From Brachybacterium sp. P6-10-X1 (GTDB lineage: Bacteria; Actinomycetota; Actinomycetes; Actinomycetales; Dermabacteraceae): a DNA stretch of 64,000 nucleotides. Shown piece by piece: positions 8,407 to 17,617 of this stretch (positions are counted from its first letter, which is position 1; the number at the start of each line of letters is the position of its first letter). The notes under the pieces were generated by a model, which saw nothing but the letters and a program-made list of their open reading frames with translations, had not been told where the DNA came from and ran no database searches. Both the position numbers and the translations under genes were made by a program. Location: positions 1,736,001 through 1,800,000 of the forward strand of contig NZ_CP017297.1 in assembly GCF_001969445.1 (NCBI RefSeq), in the 5' to 3' direction.

Positions 8407-9177
8407 TTACCCCTTGGTAGCAGAGCGGATGCCTAAGATATCCTCAACCGCTTGGATGACAGAAATCAAGCTTTCGGTGCTGTTCTCCGCCCTTGAGACG
8501 AGCATGTGCGTCTTCTCCAGGTCGGCCTCGGCGATCAGTCGCTTTTCATTGAGCGCCCAGTGCTTTGTTTCAGCGGTGCGTGCATGTGCTTCGCACAAGA
8601 TGGCCTGGGACAACATGCCCACGCAATTGACGACGTCGCCGAGCCCTGCATACCCCCGGGCGAACAACAGGGCTGCCCCTGCCTTGCCTCGCCAAATCCG
8701 CGGTGCACGTTCGGCCAGTTCTTCAGGATAGCTTCCTGGCCGGTCGAGCTGCCCGTGCACTACCTGACAGATGGCCAATTCGCCCACAGGCAGGTATGTA
8801 GGAGCCCCGACAATAGTGCCGGGCTGCAAGAGGACGTCGAACACGCCACGCTCAGCTTGTGACCACCAGCGCTCCACGGTGTCCAGATCTCGGAACAGCA
8901 CATCGACAGGGGTCCCCTCGACGCTCAGCCAACCACCGCCATCGACTAGAGGCCCCCACTCACCGAGTTCAGAGACTGTGCCCTGATAGCCCAGGTCGCG
9001 CACATTCTGCGGATCGAGCTGACGTTGTGTGGAGCGGTAGTAAACACCAAGATCCCAGTCGCTGTCTTCCCGAGCTACTCCCAGGGCACGTGAACCTCCA
9101 AGCACAACTGCCACTGCGCCAGGCACTGCCGCGAGTTCCTCCGCTATTCGCGCTATATGCCGCGGAAGTTCAACCAT
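8407..9177 (-). CDS. Nucleotidyltransferase-domain protein
   Basis: 256 residues. The N-terminal half has the pol-beta-type nucleotidyltransferase signature: GGS at residues 27-29 followed by DSDWD at 38-42 (two metal-binding acidic residues) and a third acidic strand VDVLFRD. The C-terminal half is helical (GKAGAALLFARGYAGLGDVVNCVGMLSQAI), as in stand-alone aminoglycoside-adenylyltransferase-like or MNT-type proteins. Target unknown; it could modify a small molecule, or RNA/protein as in HEPN-MNT systems, but no HEPN partner is adjacent. It ends 28 bp from the second IS3-type element and has a lower-GC promoter, which suggests transfer. Confidence 0.82.
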   Translation of the reverse strand: MVELPRHIARIAEELAAVPGAVAVVLGGSRALGVAREDSDWDLGVYYRSTQRQLDPQNVRDLGYQGTVSELGEWGPLVDGGGWLSVEGTPVDVLFRDLDTVERWWSQAERGVFDVLLQPGTIVGAPTYLPVGELAICQVVHGQLDRPGSYPEELAERAPRIWRGKAGAALLFARGYAGLGDVVNCVGMLSQAILCEAHARTAETKHWALNEKRLIAEADLEKTHMLVSRAENSTESLISVIQAVEDILGIRSATKG

Positions 9178-9239
9178 AAGTCCCGTCCTCGCCTTTCACC
9201 TTTGGATCAGCACGTCAGTCCGCTCACGTGATGCATAAT

Positions 9240-9245
9240 ATTATA
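9240..9245 (-). promoter_or_regulatory. Candidate -10 box for the nucleotidyltransferase gene
   Basis: A perfect TATAAT on the minus strand, 63-68 bp before the ATG at 9177, inside an AT-rich patch (ATAATATTATA) that stands out in this high-GC region. I see no convincing -35 at the expected distance. Confidence 0.5.
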
Positions 9246-9281
9246 GCCGTCGATGAGCTCAGACGTTCTTCCCCGAGAGAA

Positions 9282-9986
9282 TCAGTCGACCCTCCGGCTC
9301 CCGGAAGCGAAGCCGAGCCAGGTGTGCCGGTTGTTCCACCAGCACCAGTCCAGCTTCACGGCCCCTCGTCGTTCGCGACCGTCGCGGCCGGTGCCGTTTG
9401 AGAGCCACAGGGCAGGCGTGCGCCAGTCGAACCCCTTCTCCTTCTGTCGGCGCGCGCCAATCATCATGTAGCAGGCATTGCGGTCGATCACCTCAGGAAC
9501 TTGCAATGCCCAATGCACGCCTTCAGCGACGGTAAATGGGGTTCGGGACCTTGTGCCGAAGGCTTCCAACGCCTCCGCTGGCGACCAGTTTCGCATGTCA
9601 TCGTCTCGGTATGGGTCCTCAACGTCGTACACCTTGGCATCTGACACGGCAACTCCCACCGTCGGCAGGAACTCTTCCAAGTCCTTCGAATCGACCACCA
9701 CGAAACCAGGTCTCTCGTCTCCACCCTGCGTGCGCGCCACCGACGGAACCAGCATCCTCACCGGCAGGGCTGTCTCCGATGCAACGAGCAACGCCCCTGC
9801 GCGGGCTCGACCCTCCAGCTCAGCGGCCACGGCACGCACTTCCTCCGCAGTCAGTCGGCTTGCCTCGTGTTCGAGCACGCCGGTGGCGATCAGCCGTTCG
9901 GCCTGCACCGATAGCGACGGCAATGCAGGGACTTCCTGCTCCGACGTCGCATCAGAAATCTCGATGCTAGTATTCATCGCGACCAT
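9282..9986 (-). CDS. DUF5701 family protein
   Basis: 234 residues. The C-terminal half carries the block I recall from DUF5701 proteins of Streptomyces and relatives: FTVAEGVHWAL near the middle, then IDRNACYMMIGARR, TPALWLSNG, LDWCWWNNRHTWLGFASG at the end. Function unknown. The ATG at 9986 is preferred to one 72 bp upstream because GGGAGG lies about 5 bp before it. It lies between the nucleotidyltransferase gene and the outermost copy of the ychF 3'-end sequence. Confidence 0.8.
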   Translation of the reverse strand: MVAMNTSIEISDATSEQEVPALPSLSVQAERLIATGVLEHEASRLTAEEVRAVAAELEGRARAGALLVASETALPVRMLVPSVARTQGGDERPGFVVVDSKDLEEFLPTVGVAVSDAKVYDVEDPYRDDDMRNWSPAEALEAFGTRSRTPFTVAEGVHWALQVPEVIDRNACYMMIGARRQKEKGFDWRTPALWLSNGTGRDGRERRGAVKLDWCWWNNRHTWLGFASGSRRVD

Positions 9987-10078
9987 ACCGCCTCCCTCTG
10001 TTCGCCAATGACGGGAGGTGCCAACGCCGGATTCGTCACAATTCATTCTCGTGGCCATTCAGAAACAGAGGCGGACAA

Positions 10079-10103
10079 TCACACGTTGAACCGGAACTCG
10101 ACC
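10079..10103 (-). other. Third copy of the ychF 3'-terminal sequence (candidate att site)
   Basis: On the minus strand this reads in frame VEFRFNV-stop: GTC GAG TTC CGG TTC AAC GTG TGA, the last seven residues and stop of YchF, with all-native GC-rich codons. Over the 14-bp core it matches the functional ychF end at 10 positions; from there inward it matches the copy at 11470 almost perfectly (ccggaactc.acc). No further ychF coding sequence precedes it. Its native codon use makes it the best candidate for the original chromosomal ychF end (attB remnant). Confidence 0.6.
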
Positions 10104-10149
10104 GAGTTCCGGTACCGGACAACCTTTGATGCAGCGCCGCTGGCTCCGC

Positions 10150-10818
10150 CTACGCGAGCGCAGCCTCGGTCACCGCAAACAATCCGGGAGTGCCCGTACG
10201 GCGACGTTCTATTAAGGAAGCCCGCATCCCTGCCGCTGTGGCACCTGCTACGTCCTGATCGGGGTTGTCACCGATAAAGAGGCACTCGTGGGGTGCAACT
10301 CCCAGAGATCGCGCTAGTGCCTCGAAGGCGCGGGCGTCAGGCTTCTGGACCCCGATTGCTCCTGAAATGCACACCACGTCGAGGATCTCGCGCAAGCCTG
10401 TTTCCGCCAGTTTGCCGAGTTGCTGGTCTTCATTCCCGTTGGTGAGCAGCCCAAGCCGGTATCCGCGTACTTTCAGTGAAGTCAGCGTCTCGACAACATC
10501 CGGGAACGGCCGCCATGCCCGACGATATTCGGTCAGATACTGCTCGAAAAGACTATCCAGAGAATCAGGGTCATCGTCAAAGTCGATTCCGAACTCAGTC
10601 AGGACGAACCTGAGCCTGCGATGTCGCTGCTCTCGAAAGTCGATACGGCCTGCACGCCAATTCTCAAACTCAGCTTCTTCCACCGCAAACCACAGATCCA
10701 GCGCACTCGCAGTGGGGTCAACGCCGATACCGCGCAGGAAGAGTCGGATCCCGTCGGTCGCAGATCCTCGATGGTCGAACAATGTGCCGTCAAGGTCGAA
10801 GCCAACAGCCTTCACCAC
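10150..10818 (-). CDS. HAD-superfamily hydrolase (HAD-IA)
   Basis: 222 residues from the GTG at 10818 (VVKAVGFDLDGTLFD). All four HAD motifs are present: DxDGT nucleophile motif FDLDGTLFD near the N-terminus, motif II LLTNGN, motif III lysine in GVQKPDARAF, motif IV FIGDNPDQDV. A cap domain lies between motifs I and II. This fits a small-molecule phosphatase; substrate unknown. An upstream GTG (10830) is an alternative start; neither has a strong ribosome site. It follows higA by about 40 bp on the same strand, so all three genes may share the higBA promoter. Confidence 0.85.
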   Translation of the reverse strand: MVKAVGFDLDGTLFDHRGSATDGIRLFLRGIGVDPTASALDLWFAVEEAEFENWRAGRIDFREQRHRRLRFVLTEFGIDFDDDPDSLDSLFEQYLTEYRRAWRPFPDVVETLTSLKVRGYRLGLLTNGNEDQQLGKLAETGLREILDVVCISGAIGVQKPDARAFEALARSLGVAPHECLFIGDNPDQDVAGATAAGMRASLIERRRTGTPGLFAVTEAALA

Positions 10819-10837
10819 GCCAACGGCCACGTGGCCG

Positions 10838-10873
10838 GAGTTCACGCGACCTTCAGAGTTCACGCGACCTTCA
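10838..10873. repeat. 18-bp perfect tandem duplication covering the higA stop
   Basis: The unit gagttcacgcgaccttca occurs at 10838-10855 and again at 10856-10873. The second copy contains the last higA codons and its TGA, so the duplicate supplies a second in-frame-like end downstream of the real stop. Confidence 0.85.
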
Positions 10874-11180
10874 AAGGCGTGATCTCGGCGACCTTGTCCC
10901 GAAGAGCACGCCGCTCGAGCCGGAGCTCGTAGTTCGACTGCAGGTTCATCCACAGCTCCTCGGACGTGCCGAAGTACCGCGCCAGACGGATCGCCGTGTC
11001 CGCCGTGATCCCCCGCTTGCCGTGCACGATCTCGTTGATTCGACGCGGGGGTACGCCGATCGACACGGCGAGCTTGTTCTGCGTGATCCCGAACCCCTCG
11101 ATGAAATCTTCCATGAGGATCTCCCCCGGGTGGATCGGCTCGATCAGGTCGACCTCAGTGATAATCGACGAGTTCGACAT
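10860..11180 (-). CDS. higA: HigA-type antitoxin (XRE-family HTH)
   Basis: 106 residues. IHPGEILMEDF at the start and the HTH block ITQNKLAVSIGVPPRRINEIVHGKRGITADTAIRLARYFGTS, then LWMNLQSNYEL, are the conserved HigA/VapI layout. It neutralises HigB and represses the operon. The ATG at 11180 follows GGAGGAG and overlaps the end of higB by 26 bp, toxin gene first, as is typical for higBA. Confidence 0.92.
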   Translation of the reverse strand: MSNSSIITEVDLIEPIHPGEILMEDFIEGFGITQNKLAVSIGVPPRRINEIVHGKRGITADTAIRLARYFGTSEELWMNLQSNYELRLERRALRDKVAEITPLKVA

Positions 11181-11436
11181 CTTCCGCTCCTCCTTCTCTC
11201 CAGACGAAGCAGATGCGCCACTGGGCGTTGACCCGGATGCTCTGCTGACCACGACGGTCGCCGACCAGCCGCTCCAACCGGTTCCCCAGCGGAATCCGCA
11301 AGTCCTCGACGTCTTTCGCCGCATGGATCAGCTCGAGTTTCCGCAAGGTCGTCCGCTGCACCAACCGATCAACGCCTTTGACGTACTGCTCATGCCAGAT
11401 ACGTTCGGTGTCCTTGTTACCGAAGGATCTGATCAC
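11155..11436 (-). CDS. higB: HigB-type toxin (RelE-superfamily mRNA interferase)
   Basis: 93 residues with the HigB consensus: MIRSFGNKDTERIW at the N-terminus, RKLELIHAAKDVEDLRIPLGNRLERL in the middle, and the conserved SIRVNAQWRICFVW strand pair near the end. Ribosome-dependent mRNA cleavage is the known activity of the family. GTG start at 11436 without a clear ribosome site. The start lies only 34 bp from the ychF-end copy at 11470, so the promoter must overlap that sequence. Confidence 0.92.
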   Translation of the reverse strand: MIRSFGNKDTERIWHEQYVKGVDRLVQRTTLRKLELIHAAKDVEDLRIPLGNRLERLVGDRRGQQSIRVNAQWRICFVWREGGAEDVELVDYH

Positions 11437-11447
11437 ACAATCAGTGT

Positions 11448-11470
11448 ATAACGCACTACGTCAATAACGC
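11448..11470 (-). promoter_or_regulatory. Candidate HigA operator: two ATAACGC direct repeats
   Basis: ATAACGC occurs at 11448-11454 and 11464-11470, 16 bp apart, just upstream of higB. A third related acgttaa follows at 11475. HigA autoregulation through repeats of this kind is expected, but the site is inferred. Confidence 0.4.
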
Positions 11471-11497
11471 TAGACGTTAAACCGGAACTCCACCACG
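11470..11497 (-). other. Second copy of the ychF 3'-terminal sequence (candidate att site)
   Basis: Minus-strand reading GTG GTG GAG TTC CGG TTT AAC GTC TAG encodes VVEFRFNV-stop, identical to the last eight YchF residues. It shares the first 14 bp (ctagacgttaaacc on the plus strand) exactly with the functional ychF end at 14059-14072 and 24 of 28 bp overall. All differences are synonymous. No other part of ychF is present upstream. Confidence 0.7.
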
Positions 11498-11689
11498 CCG
11501 TAGATACCAACCTCTGGACTACACGGCCCCCTTGGCCGACGCGGGCCTCAAGTCAAGCTGTCCAGCACGCCCTCCGCCTGCTAGGCCATCGCAATCATCC
11601 GCCGCCTCGACCAGTGCAGCAGTGCTGAGCGCGAGAAACTTCTGGGGGGACCCCTGCGGCCGATCCCTCCGATGACGACGTTGCGCTTC

Positions 11690-12220
11690 TCAGGCCTTCG
11701 GGTCGCGCAAGGCGGTCATCGCTTCTAGCAGCGTGTCGTGGATGTAGGCGAGTTCGGGCGAGGCATCTCCCCATCCGCCTCCTTGCTCCTCGGTAGTCCA
11801 GTCCTTCTCTCCGGACGGTTCTTCCCAGACCATCTCGCCGTGCTGCCAGATCCACCAGATGTTCGCGCTCGAATCCTGGACCCGAGCGAATCGGGTCCCG
11901 AAGAAGTCAGTCGGCTTCGTGATGAGCCGTGCGTCGCGAGCGAGGGCACGCTCGAGTACCGAATCGATGTCATCGACGTAGACCTGGAGAAGGCTCGGGG
12001 TGAAAGGCCAGTCCGGCTTGCGCTCGGCGAACATGATGGTGGTCGTACCGACGCGCACCTCGACCTGCAGCAGCAAGCCGTCGTCGTCGACGGTGCGCGC
12101 CTCCGGGCGTTCCTCCCCATCAAAGACCTCTACGACAAACTGAGCAAGCTCACCGGCGTCGCTGGTGATGATGAAGGGGTTGACCGTGGCATAACCCTCG
12201 GGTGCGACGGGTGTAGACAT
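11690..12220 (-). CDS. VOC (glyoxalase/bleomycin-resistance fold) protein, PhnB-like
   Basis: 176 residues. Begins YATVNPFIITSDAGELAQFVVEVF, the usual first beta-alpha element of PhnB/YdhR-like VOC proteins, then TIMFAERKPDW, LLQVYVDDIDSVLERALARDARLITKPTDFFGTRFARVQDSSANIWWIWQ. A 30-residue tail with GWGDASPELAYIHDTLLEAM follows. The second half is conserved, but metal ligands are not certain. It lies 81 bp downstream of an AraC-type regulator in the same orientation, a common pairing in actinobacteria. Substrate unknown. Confidence 0.83.
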   Translation of the reverse strand: MSTPVAPEGYATVNPFIITSDAGELAQFVVEVFDGEERPEARTVDDDGLLLQVEVRVGTTTIMFAERKPDWPFTPSLLQVYVDDIDSVLERALARDARLITKPTDFFGTRFARVQDSSANIWWIWQHGEMVWEEPSGEKDWTTEEQGGGWGDASPELAYIHDTLLEAMTALRDPKA

Positions 12221-12301
12221 CGTTTGCTCCTGTACTGGTGGTGGATGCGATGTCCTCAGTCCACCATCGAGTGAAGGTCACGGTATTGAACATTTCCGCC
12301 A

Positions 12302-12970
12302 TCATCGGCCGGACAGCACCTGGGCCGGGGTCTGGCCGTGGAAGGCCCTCAGCGAACGAGTCAGGTGCGCCTGGTCGGCGAAACCGCAGCGTGCAGCGCA
12401 CACGATCGGCGGCACGCCCTGCATCAGCAGAGCAAATGCTTCACGCGCCCGAGACAGTTGCTCGATTTGCTTGGGCGTAAGCCCTGTTGCGGCTCGGACT
12501 CGGCGCTGCCGGTGCCGCTCCGAGTAGCCCACGTCATCGCCGGAGAGCATGCGCCGGACATCGCCGTCGCAGCGCAGCACGTCGAGCCCCAGAAGACGAT
12601 CGGTGAAGGCCTCGAGGTCCGCGAATTCGGGGAACGGTACGGCATGCTTCGCAAGCGTGACGTGCCCGGCTTCGACAAACAGCCGCTGTTCCCCGCCGAG
12701 CAGGAGCTGCTTGCTCACTCCAGGCAGGACGACATGAGCCTTCAGCTGAACACCCCAGCTGTGCTCCCCGATCGTTGAGCGGATCCAGCGGTGCCCCAGA
12801 GTCGGACCCGACAGTCCAGCGAGTAGCTCTCCACCTGCTGCGCGGGCGAACCACAAATCCCAGTACTCGACCGCCGGGACTAGGTAACACTCGTCCCTCG
12901 TCGCCCGCGCTTGCCACACGCACTCCAGCACGGGAGAGTCAGGATGATGTTCCTCGTACATGCGCTCCAT
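12302..12970 (-). CDS. AraC-family transcriptional regulator
   Basis: 222 residues from the ATG at 12970. The C-terminal AraC HTH is clear: TGLTPKQIEQLSRAREAFALL, GVPPIVCAARCGFADQAHLTRSLRAFHGQTPAQVL. The N-terminal ~130 residues (VLECVWQARAT, YWDLWFARAAG) resemble the sensing part of DUF6597-type AraC regulators. Longer starts up to 13087 would add about 39 unconserved residues; GAGGAGAGGGG precedes the chosen ATG. Likely controls the VOC gene downstream. Confidence 0.85.
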   Translation of the reverse strand: MERMYEEHHPDSPVLECVWQARATRDECYLVPAVEYWDLWFARAAGGELLAGLSGPTLGHRWIRSTIGEHSWGVQLKAHVVLPGVSKQLLLGGEQRLFVEAGHVTLAKHAVPFPEFADLEAFTDRLLGLDVLRCDGDVRRMLSGDDVGYSERHRQRRVRAATGLTPKQIEQLSRAREAFALLMQGVPPIVCAARCGFADQAHLTRSLRAFHGQTPAQVLSGR

Positions 12971-13316
12971 CCGCGGCCCCTCTCCTCTGAGAACATCCTC
13001 TTGAGCATTTGCCTCAGCTCTGAGTTTCGCTCCGATCCGAAGAAGATCACCGTTCTGGGGGAGTTGCGCTCGACCCATCATGACCAAGACCCTGGCCCTC
13101 GCGGCCTAACCAAAACTGTCACCTATCCGTGCAGCAGTCCCGACCGACAAGGTCATCTGTGACGATAAGCACCGTGCAGACGATCCCCATGCCGAGCACG
13201 GACCAACCTCTGTGCGTTCGTTCAGATCTTCCACGTGAGAGGAAGGCCTCCGGTACGCGCGAGCCCGGAGAACCTCCGTAAAATGGATCACTCCTCGAAC
13301 CACCCGAAGGCATGCA

Positions 13317-13907
13317 GTGCGAAGCTTCACCAGCAGACGAGAGTTCCACCGGCCGAGGGTCCGGCGGAGCGCAATCCTCATGCTCGTCGGCGTGCCGCTG
13401 CTCGCGCGCGGGTGGTACCTGATCGCGAACGACTTGCCAGATGTCTCGATCCGCCGGCTCCAGATCACGGTGCAGTGGGGAGGGACGTTCTTCGGGATCG
13501 CCTTGCTGGCCTTCGGTGCATACGGCCTGGTGACCGGAACCCTGGGCATGATGCGCAAAGGCGTCGACGCGATCGACTTGGGGCTCGGCGACGCCGGCAT
13601 CACAGTCCGCGGGGGCCACGTGATCCCCTGGGCATCGATCGCGGGCGCTACGGCGGTCCAGTACATCAACGAGAGCAAGATTCAGCTCCTGTGGAACGGA
13701 CGGAACGTGAACCGGGCCCTTCTACTGCGACTGAGGGAGCCGCTGGACGTTCCGGGGGCTGCCTCGAAGGACGGCAAGCACACGGTTCAGATCAAACTGC
13801 AGCGCTACCCTGCCGCCGAGTACCAGAAGCTGTTTGCCGAGGTCGTCGCAGCTCTTAGGTCCCGGCGGATCCAGGTGGTGGAGGCCAAGAAGCACAAGCA
13901 GACTTGA
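13317..13907 (+). CDS. Two-TM membrane protein with C-terminal PH-like domain, unknown function
   Basis: 196 residues. Two hydrophobic segments (about residues 18-37, SAILMLVGVPLLARGWYLIA, and 53-75, WGGTFFGIALLAFGAYGLVTG) precede a soluble domain with DLGLGDAGITVRGGHVIPWASIAGA, a pattern seen in bacterial PH-like membrane proteins. GTG start at 13317. It is the only plus-strand gene between the ychF-end copies, facing the AraC and VOC genes. No family name assigned. Confidence 0.7.
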   Translation: MRSFTSRREFHRPRVRRSAILMLVGVPLLARGWYLIANDLPDVSIRRLQITVQWGGTFFGIALLAFGAYGLVTGTLGMMRKGVDAIDLGLGDAGITVRGGHVIPWASIAGATAVQYINESKIQLLWNGRNVNRALLLRLREPLDVPGAASKDGKHTVQIKLQRYPAAEYQKLFAEVVAALRSRRIQVVEAKKHKQT

Positions 13908-13927
13908 TCACTCAGGCGCGAGTGATC
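13906..13927 (+). terminator. Hairpin overlapping the stop codon of the membrane-protein gene
   Basis: GATCACTC at 13906-13913 pairs perfectly with GAGTGATC at 13920-13927 around a 6-bp loop. It overlaps the TGA at 13905-13907. No T-tract follows, so termination is tentative. Confidence 0.45.
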
Positions 13928-14058
13928 CACTGGGACGTGAGCAGATCGCACCATTGGCCCGACAGATCGACCGCGCTGAGCAGCTCATGGTAGACCGGAA
14001 CTCGTCCACCGGGCCCACCCGAAAGCCAGGGAATAAAACCCTTGGTCAGGGGCGGTTT

Positions 14059-15144
<1,086 letters not shown>

Positions 15145-15229
15145 GGGAGGAGATTCTACGGGCCTGCCGCAGAGCTGCGGGAGCGGAGGGAGTGAGCCTC
15201 TGGTCTCAGACCGACGCGCGCAGTCGGTG

Positions 15230-15880
15230 TCAGTAGGCGACGGTGAAGCGGCTGCGCCGGTGCGCAGGCCGGTCGATCTCGTCGAGGATCGCGAGCGCCA
15301 GATCCTGGGCGGAGATGTACGAAGCACCCTCGTCGTCGGTCAACAGCACGTCCCCGCCGAGGCGGTAGGTTCCCCGCGCCTCACCGGGCGCGAAATCGCC
15401 GAATCCCCCGGCAGGACTGACGAAGAACCAGTCCAGAGTCTCGTCCGCGGCAAGCAGGTCCTGCAGCACAGCGTCGAGGATCCTCGGCTCTTCGGCGAAC
15501 TCCGCGGGGAATTCCGGGGTGTCCATCAGCTTCGGACCGCCCTCGGCGACCAGCAGCGACCCGGCGCCCCCGATCACTCCGAGGCGGACTCCGTTGTCCT
15601 GCGCGAGGCGCGCGAGGGTCGACTCGAGACTGCGGAAGAGCTCGCGATCGGCCATGTCGCCTCGCGGAGAGAGAGCGGAGACGACGACGTCCGCGCCGTC
15701 GAGAAGCTTCGCGAGGACAGCCTCGTCCCGGACATCGCCCGTGCGGTAGGTCGCTCCGTCGACCGGATCGGTCGCGGCTCTGCGGCTGACCGCGAGGACG
15801 TCGTGCGCCCGCGCCACGGCCTCCTCGACGAGGTGCCTTCCTGCGTAACCCGTGCCTCCGAGAACCACGATCCGCGCCAT
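15230..15880 (-). CDS. NAD(P)-binding epimerase/NmrA-like protein
   Basis: 216 residues from the ATG at 15880. The N-terminal Rossmann motif is ARIVVLGGTGYAGRHLVEEA. The dinucleotide-fold region continues with DGADVVVSALSPRGD and GVRLGVIGGAGSLL; the C-terminus has YISAQDLALAILDEI. This fits the short NAD(P)H-binding group of atypical SDRs, many of which lack a catalytic YxxxK and act as flavin reductases or redox sensors. Divergent from rmuC. Confidence 0.82.
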   Translation of the reverse strand: MARIVVLGGTGYAGRHLVEEAVARAHDVLAVSRRAATDPVDGATYRTGDVRDEAVLAKLLDGADVVVSALSPRGDMADRELFRSLESTLARLAQDNGVRLGVIGGAGSLLVAEGGPKLMDTPEFPAEFAEEPRILDAVLQDLLAADETLDWFFVSPAGGFGDFAPGEARGTYRLGGDVLLTDDEGASYISAQDLALAILDEIDRPAHRRSRFTVAY

Positions 15881-16205
15881 GATCTGCTCCTTCCCGCGCC
15901 CGGAGGGCGCCCGTCGGTCGAGGCGTGCTCGACCGCTCATCCACACCTGCTTGAATGCTCAGTACATGTACACCTCGCGGGGATCGATGGTCAACGCGGC
16001 ACCACCGCGCCTCCTGCGCTCGGACCAGCACTCACCGTGTCACGGTGTCCCCGCCGAGAGTTTCCTGCCGAGGACCCTTTCTGCCCCGAGCGGCAGCAGC
16101 CCGACGCGGAGCCGGAAGGTGCCCGGCCGCGCACGGCTGCACCGCGCCGAGGGCCGTGGGGCGTGGTGCCGCTCGCGTGTCACATCCCCGTGATGTGCTG
16201 AATTC
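15881..16205. other. Divergent intergenic region with a palindrome before rmuC
   Basis: 325 bp without a gene. A short palindrome CACATC-CCCGT-GATGTG at 16181-16197 lies 8 bp before the rmuC start and may be an operator. Nothing else recognised. Confidence 0.35.
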
Positions 16206-17423
16206 ATGACTGGTACATCGATGCTTCTGCTGGGGCTGGTGATCGGGGCCGTCCTCGGCGCCGCGGTGACCTGGCTTTTGACGCGCGAGCGCGCCCGCGT
16301 CCTCGAGCAGGGTCGACGCGCCGATTCCGACGCCTCCGGCCAACTGCTGCGACTGGCCGACGAACGGCACGAGCGGGACGTGGCCCGCCGTGATGCCGCC
16401 GAGGAGGAGCGCGAGGCCGAGCTGCAGCGCACCCTCGCCCCCATCACCGCGACCCTCTCCCATCTCGAGCGCTCCCTGGCCCGTTCCGAAGCCGCCCGCG
16501 GGGAGGCCGAGGGGGCACTGCGATCCCACCTCGCTCAGCTGTCCCAGCGTGCCCAATCCCTGGAGACCGGCACCAGCGCGCTCACCGCGGCGCTGCGCTC
16601 GCCCACGGCTCGTGGCCGCTGGGGCGAGGTGCAGCTGCGCCGGATCGTCGAGGCGGCGGGCATGCTCGAGCACGTCGACTTCACCGAGCAGCTGCCCGGC
16701 GCACGGGCCGACGGGGACAAGGGCCAGCGCCCGGATCTCGTGGTCCACCTGGCCGGGGACCGTCACGTGGTCATCGACGCGAAGGCCCCGATGGACGCGT
16801 ATCTGGACGCGGCCGAGGAGAGCGATCCGCAGCGCGCCGCGGCTCGGCGGAGCGCGCACGCGAAGGCGCTGCGCCACCACGTCGGCGTGATCTCCTCCAA
16901 GGGCTATTGGAAGGCGCTCGGGGACACCCCGGAGTTCACCGTGCTGTTCGTGCCCAGCGACGGTGTGCTCGCCGCCGCGCTGGAGACGGACCCGGCGCTG
17001 CTGGAGGACGCCTTCGGCAAGGACGTCGTGATCGCCTCCCCCGCAACACTGATGGCGCTGCTGCGCACGGTCGCCCACACCTGGCGCACCGATGCCCTGA
17101 ACCGGGACGCACGGGCGGTTCTGGACGCGGGTCGCGAACTGCACCACCGCCTGGGCACCTTCACCTCCCACCTGAGCAAGGTGGGGCGGTCCCTGGACTC
17201 CTCCGTCGCCGCCTTCAACGAGGCGGTCGGTTCCTTGCAGTCACGGGTGCTGGTCACAGCTCGCCGCTTCGAGGATCTCGGCTTGACGGGAACGCCCGTC
17301 GACGAGGTCGAGCAGCTCACCCGGCGCTCCCGCACCCTCGAGCAGGAGGAGATCGCTGACCTCGCATCTCCCCCGAAGACCCAGGGAGAAGCCGGGATCG
17401 AGCGCGAGGATCGCGCCGGCTGA
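16206..17423 (+). CDS. rmuC: RmuC-family DNA recombination protein
   Basis: 405 residues. An N-terminal hydrophobic helix (MLLLGLVIGAVLGAAVTWLL) is followed by a coiled coil (about residues 25-110, rich in R/E/A) and the RmuC nuclease-like domain: GRWGEVQLRRIVEAAGML, QRPDLVVHLAGDRHVVIDAKAPMDAY (the VxDxK restriction-endonuclease-like core), then YWKALGDTPEFTVLFVPSD and VVIASPATLMALLRTVA. In E. coli RmuC limits inversions between short inverted repeats. Gene lies 194 bp before xseA. Confidence 0.93.
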   Translation: MTGTSMLLLGLVIGAVLGAAVTWLLTRERARVLEQGRRADSDASGQLLRLADERHERDVARRDAAEEEREAELQRTLAPITATLSHLERSLARSEAARGEAEGALRSHLAQLSQRAQSLETGTSALTAALRSPTARGRWGEVQLRRIVEAAGMLEHVDFTEQLPGARADGDKGQRPDLVVHLAGDRHVVIDAKAPMDAYLDAAEESDPQRAAARRSAHAKALRHHVGVISSKGYWKALGDTPEFTVLFVPSDGVLAAALETDPALLEDAFGKDVVIASPATLMALLRTVAHTWRTDALNRDARAVLDAGRELHHRLGTFTSHLSKVGRSLDSSVAAFNEAVGSLQSRVLVTARRFEDLGLTGTPVDEVEQLTRRSRTLEQEEIADLASPPKTQGEAGIEREDRAG

Positions 17424-17617
17424 ACGTCCTGAGAGACCCGGTGAACGTCACCGGACGAGTGGCCGGCGGCGTTCCCGCGGGAGCGTTCTGCCGCGGAGGT
17501 GTGCAGCGGGCATGGCCTCGGGCGACCTCGGGAGAGATCCTTCCTCCTCACAGACGCCCCGTCCCCAATTCGCCGCGGACGCACGGACTGTCGCTGCCTC
17601 GTGCCACAGTGGTCCCC

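Noticed and set aside
13994..14007. A fourth ychF-end-like sequence (accggaactcgtcc)
   Set aside because: Only about 11 bp match and the frame reads DEFRST rather than EFRFNV; likely chance or too decayed to claim.
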